64,000 nucleotides of DNA from Metridium senile (lineage: Eukaryota > Cnidaria > Anthozoa > Actiniaria > Metridiidae): positions 13,138,447 to 13,202,446 of the forward strand of contig OX459100.1 in NCBI GenBank assembly GCA_949775045.1, written 5' to 3'. The notes under the pieces were generated by a model, which worked only from the letters and a program-made list of their open reading frames with translations, was not told where the DNA came from and searched no databases. Of the stretch, positions 13,186 through 24,784 are shown one piece after another. Made by a program: the position numbers and the translations under genes. The first letter of the stretch is position 1. The number at the start of each line of letters is the position of its first letter.

Positions 13186-14853
13186 TTAAACAACAACTTT
13201 AGCATCAGTAATTATATCTTTGTTTGTTTTAAAATATATTTTTAGGGGTAAAACATTTAAAATTTCGTTAATGACATCTGGTTTTTGGTCATCTTCATAT
13301 TTGATATCTGGAAATATTTGTTTGAATACGTTAGTAAACAGGGTATACACTAAAAACTTATCATCTTCCAGAATCCCCACTGTGAGTACAACAGCTATTT
13401 TTCCACCATTATCTGGATAGGTTTTGTAATACTTTGGACAAACATTATTGTCCAGTTTCTTTAATCTGCATGACTCATCTCTGCACGCGTTATACTTGAT
13501 CAAGTTCTCTACTGCTACTATCTCGGCCACGTCAGAAATATCTTCATCATCATCATCTGATAGTAACTCTAGATTTTGGTTGTTTGACATCTAAAAAATG
13601 ATCATATCACACCATGTTACATGTATTTGGTTTAAAAATATGTTGAAGTAAAGCTAGTATGTTTGGTCTTGCTGCCTGGATTTTATGTTTTTCATCCATA
13701 GATATATTGATTGCACTCTGGCAATTTTTATTCCAGACTCGTTCAAAGTAAAAAATAAAATTTTGAGAACATCTGTTGTTCATGTTCATTCTCTATGGGT
13801 AACTTTTGAGTTTTTGATGTTTTGTGTATATTTATACCTCTATAGTTGTAGATGTGGTTGAAGATAGGGTTGGCTTGTTTTGATAGGTTGATGTCTGTAG
13901 TGCTTTAAATGTTAACGCCATTCCTTTGGTTACATTTAGGTGTGCTTGCTCTCTCCATAATGAGACTTGAATGGTGTCAGCATCTTTCAGAGTGACCTTC
14001 TTTAACTCAATTTGGTCATTTTTCACTTTCTTAATAGGACTTACCTGAAAACAGAAAGAAGTGCTCAATAAATAAGTTGGAAATTATAAGATAACAAGAG
14101 TGTGGTTAATCATTGAAGAAACCTATAAAGAAAAGAGGATATTTTGTCCACATTATCAGGGATGGTGGAATTGGGGGCTGGAGGGCACAGGCCCCCGCAC
14201 AAAAAAATAGTGGCGGGTGAGACCCCCCCATAAAATGCTTTGCACATAAAAATATTGCATTACCCTTCTTTTTGTCAAGGAAAACAATATAAGAATTAGT
14301 TCATTTTTTTGGTTTGAACCCCCTCCCCACAGAGATTTTCATCTTCTGCCACCACTGATAATACATTAGAACAAAAGGAACATTTATTTTCCAGGAAATA
14401 ATTGAAATTATATATTTTTAGTTTGTAAAGTATACATACTTGAACAACTTTTCCTTCGACAGATATCTTTCTCTTTTTAGGGCTATCTTTGGCCTCTTTA
14501 ATAGTTAGCACTGGGTCGACTTCAATGCATTGAGCTTTATCAATGATCTCTTTGCTGATGTTGAATTCACTTGTAAGGAACACTTTAGAAGTTTCAGTTA
14601 TAAGGAGTGTTAGTCGGCCATCCATATCTTTAACCACATAGTTCACAATCATTATAAAATTGTCCTTTTTAAGATAGTTGTTAAACTGCTTGTTGTAAGA
14701 AACACAGTGAATTGATGCCAATTCATCACAAAGCACAAGGTCAGGTAAGGCACATGCCACTATTTTGGCTTTAAGTGGTATTGAAGATGGTTTTGTTGTG
14801 GTCTGAAGTTGTTGTATTTTGTTGTTTGATGGTTTTTTTTCCATTATACACAA
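13186..14853 (-). CDS. RPA-like single-strand DNA-binding exons of the Helitron
   Basis: Four minus-strand coding blocks lie downstream of the helicase: 14853-14296, 14068-13832, 13789-13607 and 13590-13186. The first contains an OB-fold-like stretch with basic patches (PKKRKISVEGKVVQV) and a cysteine pair (CSFCSNV). The last begins with an acidic stretch (LLSDDDDEDISD) followed by C-x4-C and a VCPKYY motif, resembling the zinc-binding C-terminal OB fold of replication protein A. Such proteins are thought to coat the displaced strand during rolling-circle transposition. Introns are likely between blocks (for example a polypyrimidine/AG near 14045), but the exact splice set is uncertain. A host RPA paralogue is less likely because of position and divergence. 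Confidence 0.55.
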
Positions 14854-14889
14854 TTTCTGAAAGAAAAGAAAATAACAATAATTATATTT

Positions 14890-16356
14890 TTATTCAACAT
14901 TGGCATATTTTTTTTCAAGTCTAATATGTTCTTGCATCACTTTATGTGATGCTTTAATTGAGGTTGGATGAAAGCTAGTTAGTGCAAGTCCATCTAGAGT
15001 TCTCAGTCTACTCAGTGCTACATAAGCCTGTCCAGGTTTTGTACATTTTAATCCAAGATCTATAACTGCATATTGCAAAGTAAGACCTTGAGATTTGTGA
15101 ATAGTAATAGCATATGACGGTATTAAGGGAAATTGTGTTCTTTCTATTTCGAGACCCTGTTTTCCATAAAACTTTACTGTTAGTGGTTTAATGCCATTAA
15201 ATTTAGAAGAATCACAGTTATAAACTTTCCCTATATTTGGATTATCAAATAAAACTGAAATTGAAGAAGACCTATTTGGATTTTCAGTTGAGTAATTAAT
15301 TGATTTTACATAACCCTGTGCTCCATTTACAAGACCATCAGATGTTAAAATATTTCGTATAAGCATTACTCTAGCATTTTCAGCTAAATATAAAACTCTA
15401 GCAAGTCCACCGCATTCTGAATCATCAGAGGGTATAAGGAGTTCAGGAACTAAATATGAATTCTGTGAGGAATGCATTGCTTCTATTTTCACAATATTTG
15501 TTTGAATTTGCTTGGATAGTTTCTGAAGCCTTTCATTATTGTACTCTGCACACTGCAAACGTGTAGGAAACAATCTTATGGCACTACTAAATGGTTCAAC
15601 ATCATTCTGGACTTTAGTTCGTTGTTCCAATATCTTAATATCCTCCTGAGTTGGATTTCCAATTCTCACACGACTAAGCAATTGTGCATATATGGGATCA
15701 CTACTCTGCCTTACATTGGTACTTAAAAATATTGCTTGGAAGTATGTTATCCATAGATTGTAATAGCCGTACAAGGCAGTTTCAAAGATATACCTTGAAG
15801 CAACAGGTTGTAATTGGAAAAAGTCACCAAATGCAATAACTGAACAACCGCCAAATATTGTGGTAGATGAAGTATCAATACATTTGATTTCATTCAGCCT
15901 ATGATGTACGCTATGAAGCATAAAATCAGATACCATACTAATTTCGTCAATAATAATAAATTTTACATCACGGTAGAGCTTTTGTAATTCATCTCTAACA
16001 GAGTAGCTTAGTGGAATGTCATTTTTTAAATTATGTAATTTTGGGTGTTGCACTGGTAATTTGAATGCACTGTGTAAAGTTTGTCCATTTACATTGTGTG
16101 CTGCACAACCAGTTGGAGCAGTAACGAGGACAGAATTCTTTCTAGTTTTCCTTATTATTATTTCTCTTGCAAGATTGATAAGAAATGACTTTCCAGTACC
16201 ACCACCACCAGTGATAAATAGATAAAGTGGTTCATGGGGAGTTTGATTGGTCATGCTAGTGTTTAGTTTATCAAAAAAGCTAAATAAAACATTTATTACT
16301 TTTTGTTGATCAGGTGTAGCTTGAGAAAGGCACATTTCATAATACTCATCACTCAT
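14890..16356 (-). CDS. PIF1-like SF1 helicase domain of the Helitron
   Basis: A 488-residue open frame with Walker A GGGGTGKS near residue 50, a following TAPTGCAA motif, Walker B IIIDEISM near residue 135, a GDFFQLQPV motif, and C-terminal SYAITIHKSQGLTL and YVALSRL motifs. All are typical of PIF1/RRM3 helicases. It would unwind DNA 5'-3' during rolling-circle transposition and belongs to the same polypeptide as the Rep domain upstream. The apparent methionine start lies right at a TTAA insertion (16361). Across one TTAA the frame is in register with the coding block ending at 17404, so the original protein was continuous here. This is the best preserved part of the element. Confidence 0.85.
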   Translation of the reverse strand: MSDEYYEMCLSQATPDQQKVINVLFSFFDKLNTSMTNQTPHEPLYLFITGGGGTGKSFLINLAREIIIRKTRKNSVLVTAPTGCAAHNVNGQTLHSAFKLPVQHPKLHNLKNDIPLSYSVRDELQKLYRDVKFIIIDEISMVSDFMLHSVHHRLNEIKCIDTSSTTIFGGCSVIAFGDFFQLQPVASRYIFETALYGYYNLWITYFQAIFLSTNVRQSSDPIYAQLLSRVRIGNPTQEDIKILEQRTKVQNDVEPFSSAIRLFPTRLQCAEYNNERLQKLSKQIQTNIVKIEAMHSSQNSYLVPELLIPSDDSECGGLARVLYLAENARVMLIRNILTSDGLVNGAQGYVKSINYSTENPNRSSSISVLFDNPNIGKVYNCDSSKFNGIKPLTVKFYGKQGLEIERTQFPLIPSYAITIHKSQGLTLQYAVIDLGLKCTKPGQAYVALSRLRTLDGLALTSFHPTSIKASHKVMQEHIRLEKKYANVE

Positions 16357-16364
16357 GGTGTTAA

Positions 16365-17399
16365 GGTTACTGTGAACCTTCGCGGGTACTTTTCGTTAAA
16401 AAATTATTTTCGGGTCGCGTTAAATAATATTTTATGATATTATACATCATTTTAAAGCTTAATAAACAAAGAATACGTCTGTGCAGTTTTTTTCTGTAAA
16501 ACATTAATTTGTAGTGCGTGAGAAAGACTCTAAGTGAAATCGGGTGTCTTTGTTTAAAAGGATAACCTGGAAAAACTATCTGTCTTTTGCTGAATTTTAA
16601 TGCATAATGTTTGTCAGCATATATTGATCTCTGAGACCGTGTGAGCGTTTCTCAATATTTTACTTAGTTTAGAAGTTATTTAGAGTTAAGTAACGAAACG
16701 TAAATATTCAATGTTTAGTTAATATTCGACTTCATAAATAAAAAACCACGCTATCAATCGATAAACGCTCACACGGTTTTAATTTTGATGAGTTGAGTAG
16801 TGTTTGCGCTAATTTCGAAGATTTTCGGACCGTAATTTTTTGCAGGTTATCCTTTTAAAGTTGACTAGTATGCGCAAAATTAAAAGCTAGAAATCGAGCT
16901 TTGAAAGCTTTGTAAACATTGACACCCACTTCATCTATCTGTCAGCGAGGTCACTTAAAGGTCACAAATCAACCAATAGAGATCATGGTTTCCTGTTTTG
17001 TTTTGGTAATACTCTGCGGGACGTTTTTATAAATCAGATAACAAACGCTCATAAAATACTTTTTAGAGCACAAAGCGGTAAACATGGCGAACAAAAATAA
17101 GATTAAATCAAATAGTAAAGCAAGTAAATCAAGAAACATCTAAAATTATGAAGAAATTTAGAAAAGTAACGCAACATGATATCTCATAAACGAACCAAGC
17201 AATAATAGGATTATAGGATTATAATGTCACTTTTCAAGTAAATTTGTTTTCCATAAAAAAACAATTTATTTTAATATCTCTGGAAGTATGTAACATTATG
17301 ATTTTTTTGTTTCAATAATCAAAAGTTTATGTTATAAATGTTATAATCTTTAAATAAAAAAAATCAGCCAAATTTTTGGCTTAAAGGTTCACAGTAACC
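16365..17399. mobile_element. Non-autonomous TIR element with TTAA duplication inside the Helitron
   Basis: Ends are GGTTACTGTGAACCTT and its inverse, flanked by TTAA at 16361-16364 and 17400-17403. The element is 1035 bp and has no transposase. A 19-codon ORF at 17084-17143 starting ATGGCGAAC in a good context may be a relic of a former gene. The position interrupts the Rep-helicase frame precisely at a TTAA. A related terminal sequence (GGTTACTGTCAACC) occurs at 43837, next to another insertion. Confidence 0.85.
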
Positions 17400-17403
17400 T
17401 TAA

Positions 17404-19640
17404 TTGCAATATCCCTATATTGGATTTGAATGGTTTGATCAACAAAGTTAGCATGAATTGACTGATCATCACTGTTAAGATTGGGATCATCTATTTCATT
17501 AATTGTTTTAAGATCTTTTTGAATATCTGCATGATCTATAAACTGATAAGGATTGGATAGTTCATCTTCCTGAGCACAAATATTTTGCTCAAAATCTGAA
17601 GTATTTGGGTTCAAAAGGTGAGAAAATTCCTTTTCCCCAGCCTCGATAAGTCTGAGCATCCTAATTGCATTATCAAGTTCTTTTTGGAATTTAAAGTAAG
17701 GTATAGAGCGAAGGTCTAAACGCTTTTCATTGCAAAGAAGAATATTAGCTGCAGTTTTACCTTCAGGTACTAAATCATCTTCATTACGAAATGGGAGAAA
17801 TGCATAGAGCTGTGAATAGTAATATTCATCACCATGAATGTGAATTGATAATTTAGGCATTCTGATACAAGCAGATTTTTCTCTTTTCCTAATTCTCTTG
17901 TTAATATCCTGAAGCAAATAGCATGGTTGTCTGTGGTTAGTATGCTGTTGATCTAAGCAAAGTTTGTAATGGGCTACAAATGTTGCAAGGGACATATTAT
18001 CCCATTCTTCTCCATTTGGTCGATGAGTGTAGTAGTCTGCAATGCCTGTTTCAAAAATATCAGTTGAATCTTCATCAAGTTTAGTCCTCTGTATTAATGG
18101 TTTAGAATCTTTGTACGAAATTCTGGTTTTCTAGTATTAAGAAACACTGTTGCTATTGAAGACTGAACTAATGGCAAGTTAACCATACGGAAAGCAACTT
18201 CTTGGGCAGAAATCTGTCTATTAGAAAGCACAACAGAACCTATTTTATGAAGGCGTTTTCTCTTAGAACTTTCTTCAGGTAAATTGTTTAGTGCAGTAGA
18301 AATTGCTTGCTTTAGTGCTTTAGGTTCAGATTTACATATATATGTACAAACATAAAGTGCAACACCATATACACTTCTTATCATTTGTGAATGTCCATGT
18401 TAGCCCTCCAAGCTCTTAGTATATGAGGATTGTATGCATTAACCATTTCATTTCCTTTTGCCCGTTTTGTTATATAAAAACGAAATGTGTTACCAGGATC
18501 AATATGTGACTTCAGTCTTGTAGTTGATGTGCAAGGCCTTGGGAAATCAAATCTACAATGGTTGTTATTTTTCCTACAAGTCTTAGTATGATGGTGAACT
18601 TGAAGTGTTTTGACTAAATAATGAAGATCCTTGTCACTATGCTCATTGGGAATTTCAGTGGAAACGTACTTATCAATAAATGCAGGAGCATCTACTTGAC
18701 CCTGTTTTGTATCTAAGTCAGGTGCATTAAGTACCCAGAGAAACATGTGAATATGTGGACTGCCTCTCATTTGAAACTCAATTCTCATAAAATAATCAGT
18801 GACTTCTCCAAATGGTTTTGATTTTCCTTTTAAAATTTGTTTCAAAAAAGCATTCTTACGCCTATTAATATGCTTTGCTACTGAAATAGGATTTTCTCGC
18901 ATCAACCGCCATTTGTCACTTTTAGTTAACTTAGCAACTTCAATATTTGGAGAAAGAGTTTGAAATAACTCAGGCCAATGCAAGTCAGCAGCTGATAGTG
19001 TTATGAACCATGTTGGTGGACCAAGAGTATAAATCTTTGCTAATAAGTTCAGAAGTTCATTTCTCCAATAAGCTGGTGGCCCTCTAATTTGTTTCATAAA
19101 AACATACGAATCTTCAATAAGATCAGCATTTTCAGATTTTGTAAGCTCTCCAGCAGTTATTTTTGCCTTATTTTCTTTGTTATTGGAATATCTCATTCTA
19201 AGAGCTACTGATACACAATCAGACAGCTTTCTGGCTTCATAAATTGAGTTTGCAAAGAAAATATATGAAATATCAGCTGAAAATCTTCTGTCAGAGTTCA
19301 TAAGTCTTGATTGAAAGTACTGTAAGTCTGTAACTTTTGGAATTCTACATGTTGTGAATCCATTTTCACCATTTGGAAACAACCATGGGAATGCCAGTTC
19401 TTCAAATGGAACAGTTATGTTTCCTAAAATATTGATTGGTGGTGATTTTTAAATATCCAATCTGTGTGTTTCAACATTTACATTTAAACCACATATAACA
19501 TCATTAGCTGAAACATCAGGAATATTGTGCATTGTTTGCGTAAATCCTGAGATATGAAATTCATTAAGTGTGTCCTCATTAAGATTATCTATATGAGAGT
19601 GATCTGAATCTAAGTATGGAAATACTGGGTTAATATTGAT
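17404..19640 (-). pseudogene. Helitron Rep (HUH nuclease) region, frameshifted
   Basis: Three consecutive minus-strand blocks cover the Rep domain. 19382-18381 (333 aa) carries the two-histidine metal motif in RGSPHIHMFLW and upstream helitron-like N-terminal sequence. 18384-18094 has LYVCTYICKSEP, the catalytic tyrosine region. 17995-17404 is the linker to the helicase. Between 18094 and 17995 reading continues in another frame, and a TAA stop near 19455 breaks the N-terminal part. Rep nicks and joins DNA at the element ends through the tyrosines. With at least two frameshifts and a stop this copy should be inactive. Confidence 0.75.
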
Positions 19641-19670
19641 GTCTTTGTAAAGTGGATTATTTTCTTTTAG

Positions 19671-20935
19671 TCATAAAAGTGCCTTGTGTACCTTGGAATA
19701 GCAAAGTGGTAGCTGAACAGGTTTGCTGTTTGAATCTTTGATTATCATAACAATATCAGAGCTTGGTGTCGGTAAGTTATTCCATTGCTTAGCGACATTT
19801 ACTGGGAAGTGAATTGCTTGACCACTTTCTCCAAATTGACCACCGGGTAAAGCAATGAAGGTCAAATACATTTGAATTTGAGAAAGCATCCTTTTTTCAG
19901 TGAAATTAAGGCATGCTATTTGAGGTGGAATAGTGCCAGGATCAAAGTGATTTGAGTAGCTTAAATTTGGCAATTGATTCTTTCTGCAGCATGCAAAACA
20001 TCTACCACAAACAATTTTTTCATCAGATAGCTTTGTTTCATCGTCAAATAACAAACGGTGGCAAAAGTGGCACGAGTTACAAGGAGTTAATCTAATGGGG
20101 GAATTGAATGCATTAATATCAGCCTCATATTTTTTATTGTTATCTTTACTCCTATTGTGCTTATTTTCACAAGGTAATTTGCACATTTTCTCAACCTTCT
20201 GTTTCTTAGGTGGTGCTATGTTTGGCATTTGTTCAGAAGATTTGGCTTTTGTTGGTTTTTTTGTTTGGGATTTCATGTCATCAACACAGTTAAATTTAGA
20301 TTGCATTTTTGATTTGGAATGTGTTACACCATTTAGGTTCAATGAATTTATTGTAATATTGCCAACATAGTTAAGGCAAGGGACAAAATGATTTGGTGTC
20401 CATAAATTATTAGTTATGCCTCCTGTTGACGTCCACATAATTGTTTTTGTGATGTCTGCTACATGAGAACGTGGCACAATAGTTCTATTTAAAACATATC
20501 TCACATTACTACTTGAGCTTATTCCGACTGATATACTAGGGTAAATACTTTGGATGGGTATTTTAAGTACAGAACTTAGTGCTATTACATGCCAGAATCC
20601 TACCCATGTATTCATATTTAAAGCTTGTGTTATGCAGTCCATGAGGACAATTCTACAATTTGAAATCATGTTCATGTCTAAAAAGCAGAGTTCACTTGAT
20701 GCTGAATAATGTGCTAACCAAAATAGAAGTAGGCTATCTTCAGAGTTAAACATATAGTTTGTATTTAAATAGTATTCTAAGTTTGTCAATAATTCTATAT
20801 TTGTCCTTAATCTGAATTCTATATGATGAGATTCATTACCGTAGGCAATAACACTTGCACTACGAAAAAGGCAGTTGCCATCTCCAATTACTGCTCTAGG
20901 CCACAAATCAGGTAAAGCATCCTCTGGATAAATTG
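19671..20935 (-). CDS. OTU-like cysteine protease domain plus zinc cluster (Helitron N-terminal part)
   Basis: The frame opens after a possible acceptor at about 20935. It contains IGDGNCLFRS, the OTU catalytic Asp/Cys box, and about 160 residues later LWTPNHFVPCL, the matching His box. A lysine-rich linker follows, then a cysteine cluster (CNSCHFCHRLL ... CGRCFACC). OTU domains are deubiquitinase-type proteases; in Helitron proteins their role is unknown. The frame ends at 19671 in a stop, and continuation into Rep needs a frame change. There is no ATG at the 5' end, so an upstream exon is likely. Confidence 0.7.
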
Positions 20936-21619
20936 ACTTCGAAACCTAATCAACCTCACCGAAATTGCTAATTTGTCCTCTAAATGATGATGGATGACAT
21001 ACTTGAGGCAGGTTTGTCAACATATTATTCGCTGTTTCCACGAGTTGTGACTGTTAGTGTACAAATTTAGGCACTGCAATAATCTGCCATAATCTACAGA
21101 CTCCATTTTAATATAGACTGTAATTAGACAATAATTAATACTTACTACAAATTGCCTGGAGGATTCTTTCTTGTCAATACTAACAGAAAATAAACATTCA
21201 TTTTAATACAACGTTGATAGGAAAAGTTGGCGTCGCACGTGGGAAAGCGCGTAAGAAAAGGCAGTGTACTATCGATAGATTAAAGAATATTCTCGCATTC
21301 TGTGTTTAGTTAATCAATATTTTACGCCTGCTTATTTGAAACCATGAACTAAAAATTGAATTCAATGTAAATTTAAATTAATTTTTACTTCAGAAGATGG
21401 AAAAGTCGTCTAGTTATGATGCAATCATGAATCACGGCTTTTGTGTAAACACGAAAGGACTTTCCACTATATACGTCTTTTTACGGCTAAATCTTTACAC
21501 AAATAACATCCTTATCTTGAATAAAGTTAAATATTTATAGGTCAGAGTTTATAAATATGCAATTCAAATCAAATGTTTAGAATAAGAAAACGAAAACCAG
21601 CGCAAAAGTTTCCAAAACT

Positions 21620-22170
21620 TACCTCAATCAGCTCCAGCTTGTTGTGGTTGGAATTGGTTTACTCAACTTCCCTCGTGGTGTGACATTCAAAGGGCTTACG
21701 CGATATCATTGGCTAGCTACAAGCACGTGAGCTAAGGAAGAGATTTGAATGGCCGAGGTCGAGAGTAATTGACAGGGCAAAAAAGTATTATGGAATAGCA
21801 AACTGATCTTAGTAGCGTTTCGGCCTGAGGGGCGGAACAAAAATTTTTTACCAATCATTATTTCATACGTCTCAACCATAAACTTCAAATTGTACCAAAA
21901 CAGACGAAAACAAAGAATTGTTTTGGTTGACTGAACCAAAGCAAACCTGGCAAGTTTAGTAGCAATGCAAAGCTCTGTTTACGCTCTACGTTTTCCCGCC
22001 ATCCGATCGTTCATCGATTGATATACACGAAAATTACGAAGCCTCGAATGAAGCACTCGGAGCTGTTCGTTATTTCGAACCCAGGCTCCAGGAATTTGCG
22101 CCCGTCCAATATGGCGGCTTGTCACACTCTAAAGTGCTGTTTTTCGAGGCGCGCTTGCCCGCCGTGAAGG
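21620..22170. promoter_or_regulatory. Possible promoter/5' exon region (weak)
   Basis: This stretch is less AT-rich than its surroundings. It holds a minus-strand GATTGAG|GTAAGT splice-donor-like site near 21622 and a plus-strand CCAATATGGCGGCTTG word (YY1-like CCAT/ATGG core) near 22110. No long ORF follows either signal. It may be the start region of a host gene or of a repeat. Confidence 0.2.
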
Positions 22171-23104
22171 CTTAAATATGTGAATTATGATGAAATGAAT
22201 GAAAAAATGAATTATTACTGACTTTTCACATGACTCTGAAGATGACTTTTGCTTTGGTTGTTGAAATGTCAGTAACATGAGATAACATTGACCCAGATGA
22301 TCATAAAAAAAATATTGTATCTTGCATGGATAAATATTTGATAAACACTAATGTACCTGGGTGCAGACCTTTCCAAACAATGAATTTGTTTGATCATATA
22401 AACTGATTGTAATGAAAGCAAAATCAATATTAATGTGTCTGGCTTGTATTCCATTGTGATTATTGTCTACATTGCATATTTCTTTTTCTACTTTTTATAT
22501 CTGTTGCAGTAATAAATAATTTTAAATGAATGTTGAATTTGTACCTTCCTTCCTTCCTTTCTTAATTGATATTTCATCTTATTATTTGACCGTGAATCTA
22601 GGAGTCTGGACGCAAGCAAATGGAGACATTTGATTGGCCGAATTCGATTTCGCTCCGGTCTAGATTTTCCTAGATGGACCGGTCCGAAAGTGATATTAAT
22701 TTTTGAAAAATTTGAAAAATCTCCTTAGGTTATTGTTTATTATGGTAACTTATCGAACAAAAATAGCAGGAGCAACGTTGTACGACTATATATGGCATGA
22801 AGCTACATTGCAAAATATTTTTTTTTATTTAGCCTAACAATGCAATCATTGACTTTCTGAGTGACGGATTGACTACCTGACTAATTGACTTAACTGTGAA
22901 TGACTGTTTGATAAAAAAGACTAACTATGCATGCAGTCAAAAGAACTACTCTGACAATTATGGGTTGTATTTAAAAGGTTGAAATGCAAATTGGATTGCA
23001 AATCTATTATGAGGATTTTGTTCATTGGTACACTTTAATGGTTTCTGTTTGTTCAGCTTGTTGAATAAATTATAGAAAACGGCCACTAAAGATTTATTTT
23101 AAAA

Positions 23105-23640
23105 TTAGTTTACCCACTTATCTCTCTGTATACTCATCACCATTGCTTTTCCCATGATTTGATGGCAGCAGAACCTACACTGGGTCTGGTTTTCTTCTTT
23201 GGGGAAACCACATAAGCAATGAAATGGCTTGCTAGTACAAGCAATGAAATGGCTTGCTAGTACATGAGGTTTAGTACCTGAGAGAGCAAATCCTTTATCT
23301 CTCAGCCATAGCAAAGAGACATATTCATGACGGAATATTTGTTCCAACCTTTGGTATAAAAAGTGTTCTTAGCAAATTTTGCAATTGCAATATGTTTTGC
23401 CTCCCTTCCCTCCATAGAGTTTAATCCCAACCCCATCCCATATCTAGTTATCATGTCTTTAGTGTGAGCAGGAACAACCAGGCCAATGGTCCAAACTGTT
23501 GGGTTAACATTATAAAAACATAGGTAGCACGTAAATAACTATAGCAAAGCTCTTTGAGTTTACTTACCTGCTCTTCTGTTATGTATACTCTAGTAAAAAG
23601 AAAAACTGAATCACGTAAATAAAAACAAAGCAAAGCAAGA
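23105..23640 (-). pseudogene. Two exons of an unnamed cnidarian-type protein family, fragment
   Basis: The minus strand reads an upstream block at about 23610-23451 (VYITEEQVSKLKELCYSYL) and a downstream block at 23345-23105 (RHEYVSLLWLRDKGFALSG, then HCLCGFPKE and CRFCC). I know this arrangement only from uncharacterised, repeat-associated cnidarian proteins; no function can be given. The downstream block has a local tandem duplication of about 24 bp near 23220-23265. No other exons are seen on either side, so it is a partial copy. Confidence 0.4.
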
Positions 23641-24039
23641 CCATAGATACGCTGTTGATAATTCTGCCCTGCAGTACCTTCTTCAAGAGCCTCAACTAAA
23701 ACATGAAATTAAACAGAAACCTTCGTGAGTCTCTTCCTGTAAAGCTATCCTTTGATCCTGATCCTGATTCTGATCCTGGCTTGCTTTCTTCAAACCACTT
23801 GATCACCTTCTTTGCCATCCTGGAAAGACTAACACTTGGACCTTAACGACTCAACATACCGCACAAATTTAGAATTTGCTGGTAGTTTTGAAAAAGAGGA
23901 ATAGTTGCTAACATCTTGTGAGCATTGATTAATAAGAAGTTCTTCTCAGAAATAACGATGTGCAAGAGCACATGCATTATTCTTGACATGAAGTGAATCT
24001 ACATGTATCTTGTCAACATACTTACTTATATATTCACTG

Positions 24040-24370
24040 GAAAAAATAACACAAAAAAAAACAAGTCTGATTTAAATTGGATTTTACCTGTTTTTTTTAC
24101 GTGGATTTCAACAAATTTCCAAACTTGGAAAAAATGCAATTTATCCAGGTTTGGTTTCTTATCTGGATATGGCAATATCCAAAGTTGAAAGTTTTTAAAA
24201 TCCAAACTTGTATACTTTTAAATCCAATCTTGTAAAGCAGCGTTTCAGACTTGGAATTTTTTAAACCAATATTGGATCATGCAATAAACAAATCTGGATT
24301 TTTTTTAAACAAGATTGGATTTCTGATTAACCAATATTGGATATTGCAATAAACAAAACTGGATTTTGGC
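24040..24370. repeat. Degenerate tandem-like stretch rich in AATCCAA/TTGGAT words
   Basis: Words such as ATCCAAACTTG, ACCAATATTGGAT and CAAGATTGGATTT recur in both orientations about every 30-50 bp. It looks like decayed tandem or palindromic repeat DNA. No gene is visible. Confidence 0.4.
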
Positions 24371-24375
24371 AAAGC

Positions 24376-24772
24376 GATAATGATGATAATGATAATGTAT
24401 TTATATAGTGCACTTTCTATGTGTATATATTCAAATGCGCTTTACACATTATAGTTAGCTGTTAGTAATTAGTATATATTAGTGTAAGTGTAGGCCTTTC
24501 ACTGAGGATGGTCGTGACCTGCGTCCTCAGTCGTTCTTTTACGTCCCCCCGATTAATGGTCAGTGTGTGAGTGGCGGCGAGACGGGACCTCCGATTTAAC
24601 GTCCTTATCCGAGAGGACGCGAAGCCTAACGATTATAAACCGAAATTAATACAAAGTTATAACATTCTCCTCAATTATTTTAAGACCTTGAGTGATGGTT
24701 CAGCTGGGGTTTGAACCCCCGACCTCCCGGTTAACAGGCCGTGCTCTCCCAACTGAGCTAACCCGTTAATCG
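24376..24772 (-). mobile_element. tRNA-derived SINE
   Basis: On the minus strand the 5' end is tRNA-like: A box TTAGCTCAGTTGG near 24762-24750 and B box GGTTCAAACCC near 24718-24708, with GTT in the anticodon position. An unrelated body follows, then a tail ending CACTATATAAATACATTATC plus ATC/ATT repeats. The polymerase III boxes are intact. The position of GTT suggests derivation from tRNA-Asn, but the tRNA folds are imperfect, so it is a SINE and not a functional tRNA gene. Confidence 0.8.
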
Positions 24773-24784
24773 GTTGATACCATA

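Larger units (their letters stand above)
13030..20935 (-). mobile_element. Degenerate Helitron-type rolling-circle element
   Basis: Read on the minus strand the order is OTU-like domain and zinc cluster, HUH Rep nuclease, PIF1-like helicase, then RPA-like OB-fold exons. Rep plus SF1 helicase is the hallmark of Helitrons. OTU and RPA modules accompany them in several animal and plant lineages. The coding region is split by frameshifts, an in-frame stop near 19455, and a TTAA-flanked insertion at 16365-17399. Exact termini could not be set. A subterminal inverted pair (AGTAAGCACACT / AGTGTGCTCACT, about 13033 and 13147) may mark the 3' side. Confidence 0.8.

Noticed and set aside
24695..24770. 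Functional tRNA-Asn gene (anticodon GTT)
   Set aside because: A and B boxes are good, but it is joined to a SINE body and tail and its stems are imperfect.
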